Of a stretch of 55,871 nucleotides of DNA, positions 1 to 8,754 are shown piece after piece. Numbering within the stretch: position 1 is the first letter of the stretch; each line of letters opens with the position of its first letter. The position numbers and the translations under genes were made by a program. The notes under the pieces were generated by a model. It worked only from the letters and a program-made list of their open reading frames with translations. It searched no databases and was not told where the DNA came from. The stretch comes from an uncultured Lachnospiraceae bacterium (GTDB lineage Bacteria; Bacillota; Clostridia; Lachnospirales; Lachnospiraceae): the NCBI GenBank assembly GCA_910578115.1, contig CAJTPO010000029.1:1-55871 (forward strand). The letters are read 5' to 3'.

Positions 1-1
1 C

Positions 2-910
2 CCTGCCGTTAATCTGCAGGCGGGCGGCGGAAGCCACGCGCAGATGACGGCGAGGATCATGGTGGGACTGGAGAAGGAGCTTCTGATCTGTAAACCGGAT
101 CTGGTTATTCTCTACGGTGATACGAATACGACGCTGGCGGGAGCCGTGGTGGCAGCGAAACTGTGCATCCCCATTGCCCATGTGGAGGCAGGCCCGAGAG
201 TCCACGATAAAGAGAACCCGGAAGAGTGCAACAGGATCGTTACGGACCATCTGGCGGATATTCTGTTCTGTCCGGATCGTATATCCTTACAGAATCTGGA
301 ACGGGAAGGTCTGGGAGAAGCGGCCTGTATGACGGGGGATATCATGTATGATACTTACCTGTCCATAGCCGGCAGGATTGAGCAGTCTGATCCTGTGGAG
401 GAGGTCATTGTGATGACCTGGCACAGACAGGAAAATACCTGCAGCAAAGAGCGCATGGAGTGCATTTTGAATCTGGTGGAGCGGCTTGGAGAGAAGATCA
501 TCTGTCCGCTGCATCCGCGGACGGTCAAGTGCCTTGCGCAGTTTGGCCTGCTGGAACGGGCGCAGAGGATTGCCAATTTTGAGATGACAGAACCTCTCGG
601 CTATACGGAGATGGTGGCGCTCATGAACAGGGCGAGGCTGATTGTGACGGATTCTGGCGGACTTTCCAAGGAGTCCTCCTTTGCCGGTGCCAGGTGTCTG
701 TTTATGCTGGAAATGGATATGTGGGAAGATCTGGTGCAGGATAAGTGGATGCATAAATTTGATCCCGGGGATGAGGACAGTGTGGCGGAGGCGCTTCGCT
801 TTGCCGCGCAGGCGAAAAGGGTTGCCGTAGCCGACAGGCCGCGGCATTACGGCGACGGCCATGCGGCAGTTAAGATGGTGCAAAAGCTTAGAGAAAGAGG
901 GTTGATCTGA
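2..910 (+). CDS. UDP-sugar 2-epimerase, WbpI/WecB family (5' end outside window)
   Basis: Non-hydrolysing UDP-GlcNAc-type 2-epimerase of the GT-B fold, which inverts C2 of a UDP-HexNAc or UDP-diacetamido-uronate in the cytoplasm. The frame is already open at base 2 and the family N-terminal pattern (AGGGSHAQMTA) precedes the first ATG at 44, so the gene starts upstream of the window. Visible motifs are YGDTNTTLAGA, HVEAG, PEECNR (the two catalytic Glu regions), WHRQEN and DSGGLSKE. The family's usual GLRS after HVEAG is GPRV here. The DSGGLxKE form with a following W-E is closer to WbpI (UDP-2,3-diacetamido-glucuronate epimerase) than to WecB; this assignment is inferred from memory of the family. 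The WlbA- and WbpE-like genes directly downstream support it. Two bases separate its stop from the next ATG. Confidence 0.85.
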   Translation, partial: PAVNLQAGGGSHAQMTARIMVGLEKELLICKPDLVILYGDTNTTLAGAVVAAKLCIPIAHVEAGPRVHDKENPEECNRIVTDHLADILFCPDRISLQNLEREGLGEAACMTGDIMYDTYLSIAGRIEQSDPVEEVIVMTWHRQENTCSKERMECILNLVERLGEKIICPLHPRTVKCLAQFGLLERAQRIANFEMTEPLGYTEMVALMNRARLIVTDSGGLSKESSFAGARCLFMLEMDMWEDLVQDKWMHKFDPGDEDSVAEALRFAAQAKRVAVADRPRHYGDGHAAVKMVQKLRERGLI

Positions 911-912
911 CT

Positions 913-1992
913 ATGAAATATGCATTGATCGGTTGTGGGAGAATCTCTCCCAACCATATTGTGGCGGCACAGAAGAATCATTTGGATATCGTGGCGATCT
1001 GCGACCTGAGTGAGCGGAACATGAAGGACAAGATCCTGAAATTCAGACTGCCGGATTCTGTGAAGTGCTATACGGATTATAAGGAAATGCTGGTGCAGGA
1101 GAAGCCGGAGCTGGTGGCGATTGCCACGGAGAGCGGCAGACATGCCCAGATCGCGGTTGATTGTATGGAACTTGGACATGCAAATCTGATCATAGAGAAG
1201 CCCATCGCCTTATCTTTGGCGGATGCGGACCGGATCATAGAGGTGGCGGACCGGGAACACCTGAAAGTGTGCGCCTGTCACCAGAACCGGTTCAATAAGT
1301 CGATCCGGAAGATCCGGGAGGCGGTGGAGATGGAACGCTTCGGCAGGATGTTCCATGGAACGGCGCATGTAAGATGGGCTCGGGATTACGAGTATTATTC
1401 CAGAGCGAAATGGCGTGGGACGTGGGAGCAGGACGGCGGGGCGCTGATGAACCAGTGCATTCACAATATCGATCTTCTACGCTGGATGATGGGAGACGAA
1501 ATTGAGTGTGTGACAGGCATGACGGACCGTCTGCACCATGACTATATCGAGGCGGAGGATCTGGGGATTGCGCTGATCAGGTTTACAAATGGTGCGTATG
1601 GGATTGTAGAAGGTACGACCAATGTTTATCCCCGGAATCTGGAGGAGACGTTGTATCTGTTTGGCGAGAAGGGAACTGTTAAGGCGGGAGGAGCGTCCGT
1701 GAATGTCATTGAGGAATGGTGCTTTTCGGATATGCTGGATAACCCGGAAGAGGTGAAAAGGCAGTTTCATGAGAATCCGCCCAATGTGTATGGGTATGGC
1801 CATACCCCGCTCTATGAGGATGTGATCCATGCCATTGAGACGGACACGCAGCCGTATGTGGATGCGCATGCAGGCAGACGGGCGCTGGAACTGGTACTCG
1901 CGATCTATCAGTCTGCCGCGACGGGAAGTGTTGTGAAGTTTCCGCTGAAGGATTGTGATACCATGCGGTTTCAGGGGAGATTTGACAAGTGA
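913..1992 (+). CDS. Gfo/Idh/MocA oxidoreductase, WlbA/WbpB-like
   Basis: NAD-dependent sugar dehydrogenase of 359 aa, normal for the family. It has an N-terminal Rossmann fold (GCGRISPNH near residues 7-15) and the family EKP signature at 95-97. The C-terminal half is the substrate and oligomerisation domain. WlbA/WbpB oxidises C3 of UDP-GlcNAc-uronate to give the 3-keto sugar that the following aminotransferase uses. The match is inferred from the family plus the order epimerase, dehydrogenase, aminotransferase. The gene is cotranscribed with its neighbours, with only short gaps. Another nucleotide-sugar 3-dehydrogenase role is possible. Confidence 0.85.
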   Translation: MKYALIGCGRISPNHIVAAQKNHLDIVAICDLSERNMKDKILKFRLPDSVKCYTDYKEMLVQEKPELVAIATESGRHAQIAVDCMELGHANLIIEKPIALSLADADRIIEVADREHLKVCACHQNRFNKSIRKIREAVEMERFGRMFHGTAHVRWARDYEYYSRAKWRGTWEQDGGALMNQCIHNIDLLRWMMGDEIECVTGMTDRLHHDYIEAEDLGIALIRFTNGAYGIVEGTTNVYPRNLEETLYLFGEKGTVKAGGASVNVIEEWCFSDMLDNPEEVKRQFHENPPNVYGYGHTPLYEDVIHAIETDTQPYVDAHAGRRALELVLAIYQSAATGSVVKFPLKDCDTMRFQGRFDK

Positions 1993-2008
1993 AAATGGGG
2001 GTTCAGGT

Positions 2009-3136
2009 ATGGAATTTCGGGATCTTAAGAGACAATATCAGGCACACAGGGTGCAGATAGACAATGCGCTGCAGGAAGTGATCGATTCCACCCATTTTAT
2101 CATGGGGGAGCAGGTTGCACGGCTGGAGAAAGAACTTGCCGGCTACACGGGGGTCAAACACTGCATTGCCTGTGGAAATGGGACGGACGCCCTGCAGCTG
2201 ACCCTGATGGCGTGGGGGATCGGCCCCGGGGACGCGGTGTTCGTGCCGGATTTCACCTTTTTTTCCAGCGGCGAAGTGGTGCCGTTGACCGGTGCAACGC
2301 CTGTCTTCGTGGATATTGATCGGGAGACTTATAATATAAGCATTGAAAGCCTGCAGGCAGCGGTGACCTATGTACTGCAAAATACCGATCTGCGGCCGAA
2401 GGTGGTGGTGGCAGTGGATCTGTTTGGACAGCCGGCAGATTACCGGGCCATACGCAGGATCGCCGAACAATACGGCCTGCTGATCCTGGAAGATGCGGCC
2501 CAAAGCTTCGGCGCTGTGGCAGAAGAGAGGAAGACAGGCAGCTTTGGAGACATCTCCACAACTTCCTTTTTCCCTTCGAAACCGTTGGGATGTTACGGGG
2601 ATGGCGGTGCGGTCTTTACGGAGAATGATGAATGGGCGGACAGGCTGTTTTCTCTGCGCGTACATGGCAAGGGAAGCGATAAATATGACAATATACGCAT
2701 CGGCATGAATTCCCGTCTGGATACGGTGCAGGCGGCGGTGCTGCTGCAGAAGCTTAAGTTTTTTGACGAAGAACTGGAAGCGTGCGGCCGTGTGGCGGAC
2801 AAGTACAGTGAAGCATTGAAGGATATCGTGAGAATACCGCGGCAGGTAGATAATACACGTTCAAGCTGGGCGCAGTATACGGTCTGCCTGCAGGATACTG
2901 AGGAGCGGGAACGGGTGATCGCGCAGATGAAGGCGGACGGGATACCGAGTGCGGTCTATTACAATAAGCCGATGCACAGACAGAAGGCATTTGCTGACGG
3001 CCTGATTCGGGCGGTACCCTGCGAGAATACAGAGTATGTCTGTGCCCGATGTCTCTCGCTGCCGTTTCATCCGTATATGGAGGATGGCGAGATCGAGGCC
3101 GTGTGCAGCAGCATAAGGCGCGCGGTAACGGTTTGA
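2009..3136 (+). CDS. DegT/DnrJ/EryC1/StrS sugar aminotransferase, WbpE/WlbC-like
   Basis: PLP-dependent aminotransferase of 375 aa that puts an amino group on a keto-sugar nucleotide. The ATG at 2009 is chosen over an upstream in-frame start because it follows a GGGGG ribosome site and begins with the family's usual N-terminus (MEFRDLKRQY). Landmarks are CGNGTDAL near 55-62, DFTFFSSGE near 81-89, EDAAQSFGA near 161-169 and the PLP lysine K191 in SFFPSKPLG. It probably acts on the 3-keto uronate made by the WlbA-like enzyme, giving UDP-GlcNAc(3N)A. The N-acetyltransferase (WbpD-like) and 6-dehydrogenase (WbpA-like) expected for a full pathway are not in the window before this gene. Confidence 0.9.
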   Translation: MEFRDLKRQYQAHRVQIDNALQEVIDSTHFIMGEQVARLEKELAGYTGVKHCIACGNGTDALQLTLMAWGIGPGDAVFVPDFTFFSSGEVVPLTGATPVFVDIDRETYNISIESLQAAVTYVLQNTDLRPKVVVAVDLFGQPADYRAIRRIAEQYGLLILEDAAQSFGAVAEERKTGSFGDISTTSFFPSKPLGCYGDGGAVFTENDEWADRLFSLRVHGKGSDKYDNIRIGMNSRLDTVQAAVLLQKLKFFDEELEACGRVADKYSEALKDIVRIPRQVDNTRSSWAQYTVCLQDTEERERVIAQMKADGIPSAVYYNKPMHRQKAFADGLIRAVPCENTEYVCARCLSLPFHPYMEDGEIEAVCSSIRRAVTV

Positions 3137-3148
3137 CGACAGAGTAAA

Positions 3149-4861
3149 ATGGATGGCAGAGGCATGGATGAAAGAACGGAATTATACGGGTGGCTTGCCG
3201 CGGGAAATCTGAATATTGAATGGCCCGGCGTCGTTTTGCAGACAGGTGAATGCAGCTGGTACAGCCGGCTTCTTAATAAATTTCCGCAGGATGCGGTCTG
3301 GGTGTCGGATGATGAATGGACCTGCTTTATGGACGGGTATGTGTACAATAAAGATGCTTTTATGGCCGCGTCGGCAGAAGGTGAATGGCAGCATGCTTTC
3401 GCTTCTTCCCTGCGCAGGGATGTGAAGGCTCATCTGCAGAAGCTGAGAGGAGCATTCTGCGGCTGTGCATATGACAAAGCACACAGACGCATGATGCTTT
3501 ACACGGATCAGGTCTCCAATAAGGCGCTGTATTATTATGTGGATGGAGAGCGCTGGATCGTATCGAACAGCGTGTACTTTATGGTGCAGGTCCTGCGGGC
3601 CAACGGTGTGCCGTATCATTTTAACTGCACGGCGGCGCGGTACATGCTGTCTTATGGTTATATGCTTGACGACAGTACCCCGGTGGCGGAGATACATCGG
3701 CTGCTTCCGGGCTGTTATGCGGTGCTGGAAAAGGGGCGTGTCGTGGTGGAGAAATATTACACCATCCCCGTGCAGGAGGTGCACAGATCCGAGCAGGAAG
3801 CTGTGGAGCAGGTTGATCTGGCGTTCAGGGAGGCCGTCAGGCGCGAGTTTGAGAAAGACCGGGAATATGGTTATCAGCATCTGGTAGATTTAAGCGGCGG
3901 GCTGGACAGCCGTATGGTGTCATGGGTGGCCCATGAGATGGGGTATGGCGATCAGCTGAATATCGCATACAGCCGCGCGGGGTATCTGGATGACAGGATA
4001 TCCAGGCAGATTGCCTGTGATCTGGGACACGAGTATCTGTTTAAGCCGCTGGATGATGCGCTGTGGCTGTATGATATCGACAAGCGGGTCAGGCAGAATA
4101 ACGGGGCAGCGCTGTATTCCGGGATCACGGGCGGCGGCAGAATGCTGGAAACACTGAACCCGGAGCGTTTTGGAATAGAACATACCGGTATGCTGGGGGA
4201 TGTCATCCTTTCTTCCTACTATCAGGACGTGAACTTCAGCAGGGGAGCACCCAGGTATGGGTATAACCAGTACTCGGCCAGGGTGCGGTATGATTTCGAC
4301 CCGAAGCTTCTGGAGCAGTATCGCACGCAGGAAGAATTTGTGATCTCCACCAGGGGGATGCTGGGGATGCAGAGTTCTTACATGATCAGACAGCATTATG
4401 TGGAGACTGCTTCGCCGTTTATGGATGTGGATTTTATGGATACCGTCTTTTCGATTCCTTTCGCATACAGGAACAGGCATCATCTTTATCTGCGGTGGAT
4501 CCGGGAGAAATATGCCGGGGCGGCTGAATACGGATGGGAGAAATGGGGCGGCGTCAAACCGAAGGAATCCCATCTCATGCAGCGGAGGGTGAGGACTGCC
4601 CGGCGGCTGGCGAAACAGACGCTGTGCAGGATACTGAATATGGAGAATATGGACTCCATGAATCCCGTGGATGCCTGGTATGCGGGCAGTGCGGATCTGC
4701 AGCGATTCTACAAAGCATACTTTGAGCGCGTCATTCGGTGCGGGATACTCGACGGGGCGCTCAGGGACGAGATCTCCCTGCTGTTTGGGCAGGGAAATGT
4801 GACGGAGAAGAGTATGGCGCTTACCGTGCTGGCCACGGTGGAGCAGTATTTTGTACCATAG
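3149..4861 (+). CDS. Asparagine-synthase-like amidotransferase
   Basis: A 570-aa AsnB-related protein. The C-terminal half carries the ATP-pyrophosphatase P-loop SGGLDSR (249-255) and the rest of an Asn-synthase domain. The N-terminal third looks like a class II glutaminase fold (SNSVYFMVQ, LLPGCYAVL), but the chain starts M-D-G-R with no Cys at position 2. The glutaminase nucleophile is therefore absent, and ammonia may come from elsewhere. In O-antigen clusters, homologues such as WbpS amidate uronic acids. The uronate set immediately upstream makes uronamide formation the best guess, which is an inference. The ribosome site before 3149 is weak; an ATG at 3164 is an alternative start. Confidence 0.78.
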   Translation: MDGRGMDERTELYGWLAAGNLNIEWPGVVLQTGECSWYSRLLNKFPQDAVWVSDDEWTCFMDGYVYNKDAFMAASAEGEWQHAFASSLRRDVKAHLQKLRGAFCGCAYDKAHRRMMLYTDQVSNKALYYYVDGERWIVSNSVYFMVQVLRANGVPYHFNCTAARYMLSYGYMLDDSTPVAEIHRLLPGCYAVLEKGRVVVEKYYTIPVQEVHRSEQEAVEQVDLAFREAVRREFEKDREYGYQHLVDLSGGLDSRMVSWVAHEMGYGDQLNIAYSRAGYLDDRISRQIACDLGHEYLFKPLDDALWLYDIDKRVRQNNGAALYSGITGGGRMLETLNPERFGIEHTGMLGDVILSSYYQDVNFSRGAPRYGYNQYSARVRYDFDPKLLEQYRTQEEFVISTRGMLGMQSSYMIRQHYVETASPFMDVDFMDTVFSIPFAYRNRHHLYLRWIREKYAGAAEYGWEKWGGVKPKESHLMQRRVRTARRLAKQTLCRILNMENMDSMNPVDAWYAGSADLQRFYKAYFERVIRCGILDGALRDEISLLFGQGNVTEKSMALTVLATVEQYFVP

Positions 4862-4912
4862 GAAGCAGAGGAAGAGCAGGCGTTGTGACCAGCCGAAAGG
4901 AATCAGAGAGCG

Positions 4913-6313
4913 ATGGTAAAATATAAGATGGAAGAACTTGATTTTCTGTTTATTTACGAGCATAAAGTCAGGGAACTTGAAAATTTGTGTCTGCTGAAAT
5001 ACGAATTGGACCGCAGGGGGTATAAAGTCAGGATCATCCATATTGAAGATGCGCAGGCGCTTAAGGCGATGCGGCCCATCTATCATACAAAAGTGGTGGT
5101 GACTATGGCGTGTTATCAGAACAGTTCCATAGAGTGGCACACGAAGAATTTTGTTAAATTTGACAAGCTCATCGATATGCAGTGGGAGAATATCGTATTT
5201 CCCAGAGATGAAAAGAATGCCAACGCATTCAAGAATTATTCCGGGGTGGCAAAAGAAGTGGTACGGGTATCCTGGGGGGAGATGAATAAGAGGCGCATGC
5301 TGGATGTGGCGGGGCTGAATCCGAAAAAAGTGAAGCTCATCGGCCATGTGGGCATGGATTTTCTGCGGGAAGAAATGCGCGGCTATTATCTTTCCAGAGA
5401 GGAAGTTCTCAGTCAGTACAATATTCCGACGGATAAGAAGATTTTTCTCTTCGTATCCCCCTATTTTTCCGATCATCACACGGAATCCTATCTGCAGGAA
5501 ATGTGCGACCGCTTTGGAGAAGGATGGAGATATTATTACAGGGATTGTATGCTGCCGTCCAAAAAGATCATTCTCGACTGGATCGGCAGAATATGCCGGG
5601 AGCGGGAGGACATCGTGTTTATCTATCGGCCGCATCCGGGAGAGGAAAGCGAGCAGGCGGATGCGATGACAGAAGATTACCCGAATTTCAGAGTGATCCG
5701 TGAGCAGTCCGTGAGGCAGTGGACGTTGATCAGTGATAAAATATATACGGGCAACAGCTCTACCTTCGTGGAGGCTTTCTTCGGCAGGAAAATGTGCTAT
5801 CTGCTCTTTCCGGTTCCGGTCCCGGAAGACTATGAGCTGGCTTTTCTGCGGGAGGCGGATAAGATAAGCAGCTTTGACGAATTTGAGGAGACGACACGGA
5901 AAGATGACAGGCCGTTTCCGGTCAGTGAGAAGCTGATCGATGAGGTATACACCATAGACTGGGATAAGCCGAGTTACGTGAAATTTGCCGATATGGCGGA
6001 AGAAGTGCTCCGTGATCCGTATTATGCGCTGACGAAAGAACAGCTGAAGGCATATTATCATAAGATGGGACCGGCGGAGAAACTGACCAGGGCATTGACG
6101 AAGATCACACCGCTGTACAATGTGTATCTGACGATGCTGGAGCATGACAGACCGGGATGGAAGTGGCTGGAGAGGAAACGGGCCGCCAGAAAGAAGCTGG
6201 AAGGGATTGCCCATGCATTTGAAAAGACCAGTGATGAAGAGATCGCGGCGATCATAAGTAAGATCGCGAAGCAGCTGGAGACGACGAAGATGCCGGAGAG
6301 ACGGCGGCAATAA
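4913..6313 (+). CDS. GT-B-fold surface carbohydrate transferase (CDP-glycerol/sialyltransferase-like)
   Basis: A 466-aa soluble protein with the C-terminal donor-site pattern of CDP-glycerol glycerophosphotransferases and bacterial poly-sialyltransferases: IYRPHPGEE (about 238-245) and YTGNSSTFVEAFF (about 278-290). The N-terminal half looks like a GT-B acceptor domain (FLFIYEHK, IIHIEDAQAL). It sits directly before a CMP-sugar synthetase, so it may use a CMP- or CDP-activated donor; this is inferred from context. The start at 4913 has a GAAAGG-type site about 12 bases upstream. Not assigned to a named family with certainty. Confidence 0.65.
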   Translation: MVKYKMEELDFLFIYEHKVRELENLCLLKYELDRRGYKVRIIHIEDAQALKAMRPIYHTKVVVTMACYQNSSIEWHTKNFVKFDKLIDMQWENIVFPRDEKNANAFKNYSGVAKEVVRVSWGEMNKRRMLDVAGLNPKKVKLIGHVGMDFLREEMRGYYLSREEVLSQYNIPTDKKIFLFVSPYFSDHHTESYLQEMCDRFGEGWRYYYRDCMLPSKKIILDWIGRICREREDIVFIYRPHPGEESEQADAMTEDYPNFRVIREQSVRQWTLISDKIYTGNSSTFVEAFFGRKMCYLLFPVPVPEDYELAFLREADKISSFDEFEETTRKDDRPFPVSEKLIDEVYTIDWDKPSYVKFADMAEEVLRDPYYALTKEQLKAYYHKMGPAEKLTRALTKITPLYNVYLTMLEHDRPGWKWLERKRAARKKLEGIAHAFEKTSDEEIAAIISKIAKQLETTKMPERRRQ

Positions 6314-6376
6314 GCGAAAAATGTGCTTGTGTGTAAAGAAAACGATCATGACCGTACAGAAATGGAGGAAAAGAAA

Positions 6377-7057
6377 ATGAGTGACACGATTACAGCAGTA
6401 GTACCGGTGAAGGGAAACAGTTCCAGATTGCCCAACAAGAATATTCTGCCCTTTGGGGAGTCAAATCTTCTGCAGCATAAGATTGAGCAGCTTAAGCAGG
6501 TGAAGGGGCTGCATGAGATCATCGTCTCTTCCGATTCGGATGAGATGCTGGCGATCGGCGAGAAGTGCGGTGTTAAGGCCATTAAAAGACCCATTGAGTA
6601 TGCCAATGAGTCTGTGCCGTTCGGCATGTTTTTGGAATATCTGTGTGATACCATCGAGGGAGAACATCTTTTATATGCGTGTGCGACATCACCCTGCGTT
6701 GAGCCGTACCTGTATGAAAAGGCCATCAGGACCTATTTCGAGAAGCTGAAAGAGGGATATGATTCCCTGATCACGGTAGCACCGTACCAGACTTATCTGC
6801 TGGATGATAACGGACCGCTTAACTTTAAGATGGGATTGGAGCATAAGAACTCCGAACAGCTTCCGATGATGTATCACTTTACAAACGGAATCGATCTGGC
6901 TCCTGCCGCGAAAGTGAGAGAGTGGCACTATAATTACGGTCCCAGGTACTATCAGCTGGTGGTCAATAAGCGGGAGGCTGCAGATATTGACGATCTGTAC
7001 GATTATGAGATGGCGAAGGCGCTGTATGCCATGAAGGATCCGCATCCGACGGTTTAG
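6377..7057 (+). CDS. CMP-sugar (acylneuraminate/Kdo-type) cytidylyltransferase
   Basis: A 226-aa GT-A-fold nucleotidyltransferase of the NeuA/KdsB group, activating a 2-keto-3-deoxy sugar acid with CTP. The N-terminus shows the nucleotide-binding loop (VVPVKGNSSRLPNKNILPFG), then SSDSDEM and the later acidic loop (TSPCVEP). The start at 6377 follows GGAGG with 8-base spacing; an upstream in-frame TTG/ATG stretch lacks family sequence. The length is close to that of NeuA. No NeuB or KdsA gene is visible in the window. The neighbouring aldolase and KdsC-like phosphatase may supply the sugar acid instead. Confidence 0.88.
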   Translation: MSDTITAVVPVKGNSSRLPNKNILPFGESNLLQHKIEQLKQVKGLHEIIVSSDSDEMLAIGEKCGVKAIKRPIEYANESVPFGMFLEYLCDTIEGEHLLYACATSPCVEPYLYEKAIRTYFEKLKEGYDSLITVAPYQTYLLDDNGPLNFKMGLEHKNSEQLPMMYHFTNGIDLAPAAKVREWHYNYGPRYYQLVVNKREAADIDDLYDYEMAKALYAMKDPHPTV

Positions 7058-7140
7058 GGTGACTGACCGGTGAAAGAGTGGGTCTTTGACTGAAATGATT
7101 ACCGACAATCAGGGGAAATAGTAGAAGAAAGTGGATCAAT

Positions 7141-8742
7141 ATGTCAGATATCAAATTGTTGGATTGTACCCTCCGGGACGGCGGGTATATCAATGACTGG
7201 AATTTTGGAGAATATACGATTCGGGAAATCCTGTCCAAGCTGGTCGAGTCGGGCGTGGATTATATTGAAGTGGGATTTTTGCGGGACTGCGACTATGAAC
7301 CGAACCGGACGCTTTACAATAACTGTGCCGAGATCGCACAGATTTTGCCGGAGAATCGCGGCAAAACCAAATTTACTGCGATGTCCCTGCATAATAAATA
7401 CACGCTTGATAAGCTGGAGCCCTATGACGGCAGGACCATCGACGCGGTGCGTGTGACTTTTCATGATTATGATATAGAGGAAGGACTTACTTATATCAGG
7501 AAGGTTAAGGATAAGGGGTATAAAGTGTTTGCCAACCCGATCAATATCATGGGATACTCAGATGAGATGATCCTGCAGCTCCTTTTGAAAGTGAATGAGA
7601 TCAAGCCCTATGCTTTCTCGATTGTGGATACGTTCGGTTCTATGATGAAGGATGATCTGCTGCGGATTTATTCACTGATCGAGCATAACCTGGACAGGGA
7701 TATCGTGATCGGACTTCATTTGCATGAAAATCTGGCACTTTCTTATTCTCTTGCGCAGGATTTCATCAATATGAAGGCCAGCGGCAGAGAGTGTGTGATC
7801 GATGCATCGATGCTGGGGATGGGACGGTCTCCGGGGAATCTGTGTATGGAGCTGATCATGGATTATATGAATAAACGTCAGTCGGGACACTATGATGTCA
7901 ATCCGGTGCTGGATGGGATTGACGATCATATCGAGCAGCTCAAACAGATAGAGGCATGGGGATACAGTACGGCGTATGCCCTTTCTGCCAAGTACAATCT
8001 GCATCGTAATTATGCAGAGTTCCTGCTGGATAAGGGACGGCTGCGGGCAAAGCAGATCAACCAGATCCTTGGAAGCCTGGAAGACCATAAAAAGACTGCC
8101 TATGACGAAGCCTATATTGAAGGATTATATCAGGATTTTCAAAATAAGACGATAGACGACAGGGAGACGCGCAGAAATCTTGCCCGTCCCATGGCGGGCA
8201 GGAAGTGCCTGATCCTTGCACCGGGTTCCAGTATCAAAGGAGAGCGGCAGAGAATAGAGCGTTATATCGAAGAAGAGAGACCGGTGGTCATCTCCGCGAA
8301 CTTTGTGCCGGATTTCTATCAGGCGGATTATACGTTCTGCTGTAATGCCAGAAGATTCGAGACGATCCTTGGGAAAGCGCAGACGCCGAAGGTTATCCTT
8401 ACCTCCAATCTGTTGGAGATGTGTCCGGACGGCAGGATAGAGGCCGGACAATATCTTCCGGTCAATTATATGGATCTGCATTTTGACGAGATGGGGCCTT
8501 CTGACAACAGCGTGATCATGCTGCTGAGGCTTTTGAAGAAACTGGATGTCCAGGATGTGGCGCTGGCCGGCTTTGACGGTTACCGGACGGACAGTAAGGC
8601 CAATTATGTGTCGGACTATATGGCCAGCCAGCATACCAAAGGTGACGAGGAGAATAAGAAGATCAGGGAGCGGATGATGCAGATGGAGAGACAGCTGAAT
8701 ATCCGCTATCTGACAGAGTCTTTGTATCAGAGCAGAGCCTGA
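7141..8742 (+). CDS. DRE-TIM aldolase/lyase with C-terminal Rossmann-like domain (copy 1)
   Basis: A 533-aa protein. Residues 1-300 form an HMGL/DmpG-type TIM barrel: LLDCTLRDGGYINDW (6-20, with R12 and D13), the metal ligands HLH (193-195) and GMGRSPGN (226-233). This layout resembles 4-hydroxy-2-oxovalerate aldolase, which cleaves or forms 2-keto acids with pyruvate. Residues from about 350 make a second domain beginning ILAPGSSIKGERQ, followed by VVISANFVP and ALAGFDGY, reminiscent of DUF115/sialyltransferase-like folds. It lies between a CMP-sugar synthetase and a KdsC-like phosphatase, so it may condense pyruvate with a sugar phosphate; this is a hypothesis. It is a paralogue of the protein starting at 21905. 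Confidence 0.8.
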   Translation: MSDIKLLDCTLRDGGYINDWNFGEYTIREILSKLVESGVDYIEVGFLRDCDYEPNRTLYNNCAEIAQILPENRGKTKFTAMSLHNKYTLDKLEPYDGRTIDAVRVTFHDYDIEEGLTYIRKVKDKGYKVFANPINIMGYSDEMILQLLLKVNEIKPYAFSIVDTFGSMMKDDLLRIYSLIEHNLDRDIVIGLHLHENLALSYSLAQDFINMKASGRECVIDASMLGMGRSPGNLCMELIMDYMNKRQSGHYDVNPVLDGIDDHIEQLKQIEAWGYSTAYALSAKYNLHRNYAEFLLDKGRLRAKQINQILGSLEDHKKTAYDEAYIEGLYQDFQNKTIDDRETRRNLARPMAGRKCLILAPGSSIKGERQRIERYIEEERPVVISANFVPDFYQADYTFCCNARRFETILGKAQTPKVILTSNLLEMCPDGRIEAGQYLPVNYMDLHFDEMGPSDNSVIMLLRLLKKLDVQDVALAGFDGYRTDSKANYVSDYMASQHTKGDEENKKIRERMMQMERQLNIRYLTESLYQSRA

Positions 8743-8754
8743 AAGGACAGTAAA

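Noticed and set aside
3920..6349. An 809-codon open frame on the minus strand
   Set aside because: It lies antisense to two clear genes (asparagine-synthase-like and GT-B). Its product is low-complexity and rich in His, Pro and Arg, with no recognisable family.
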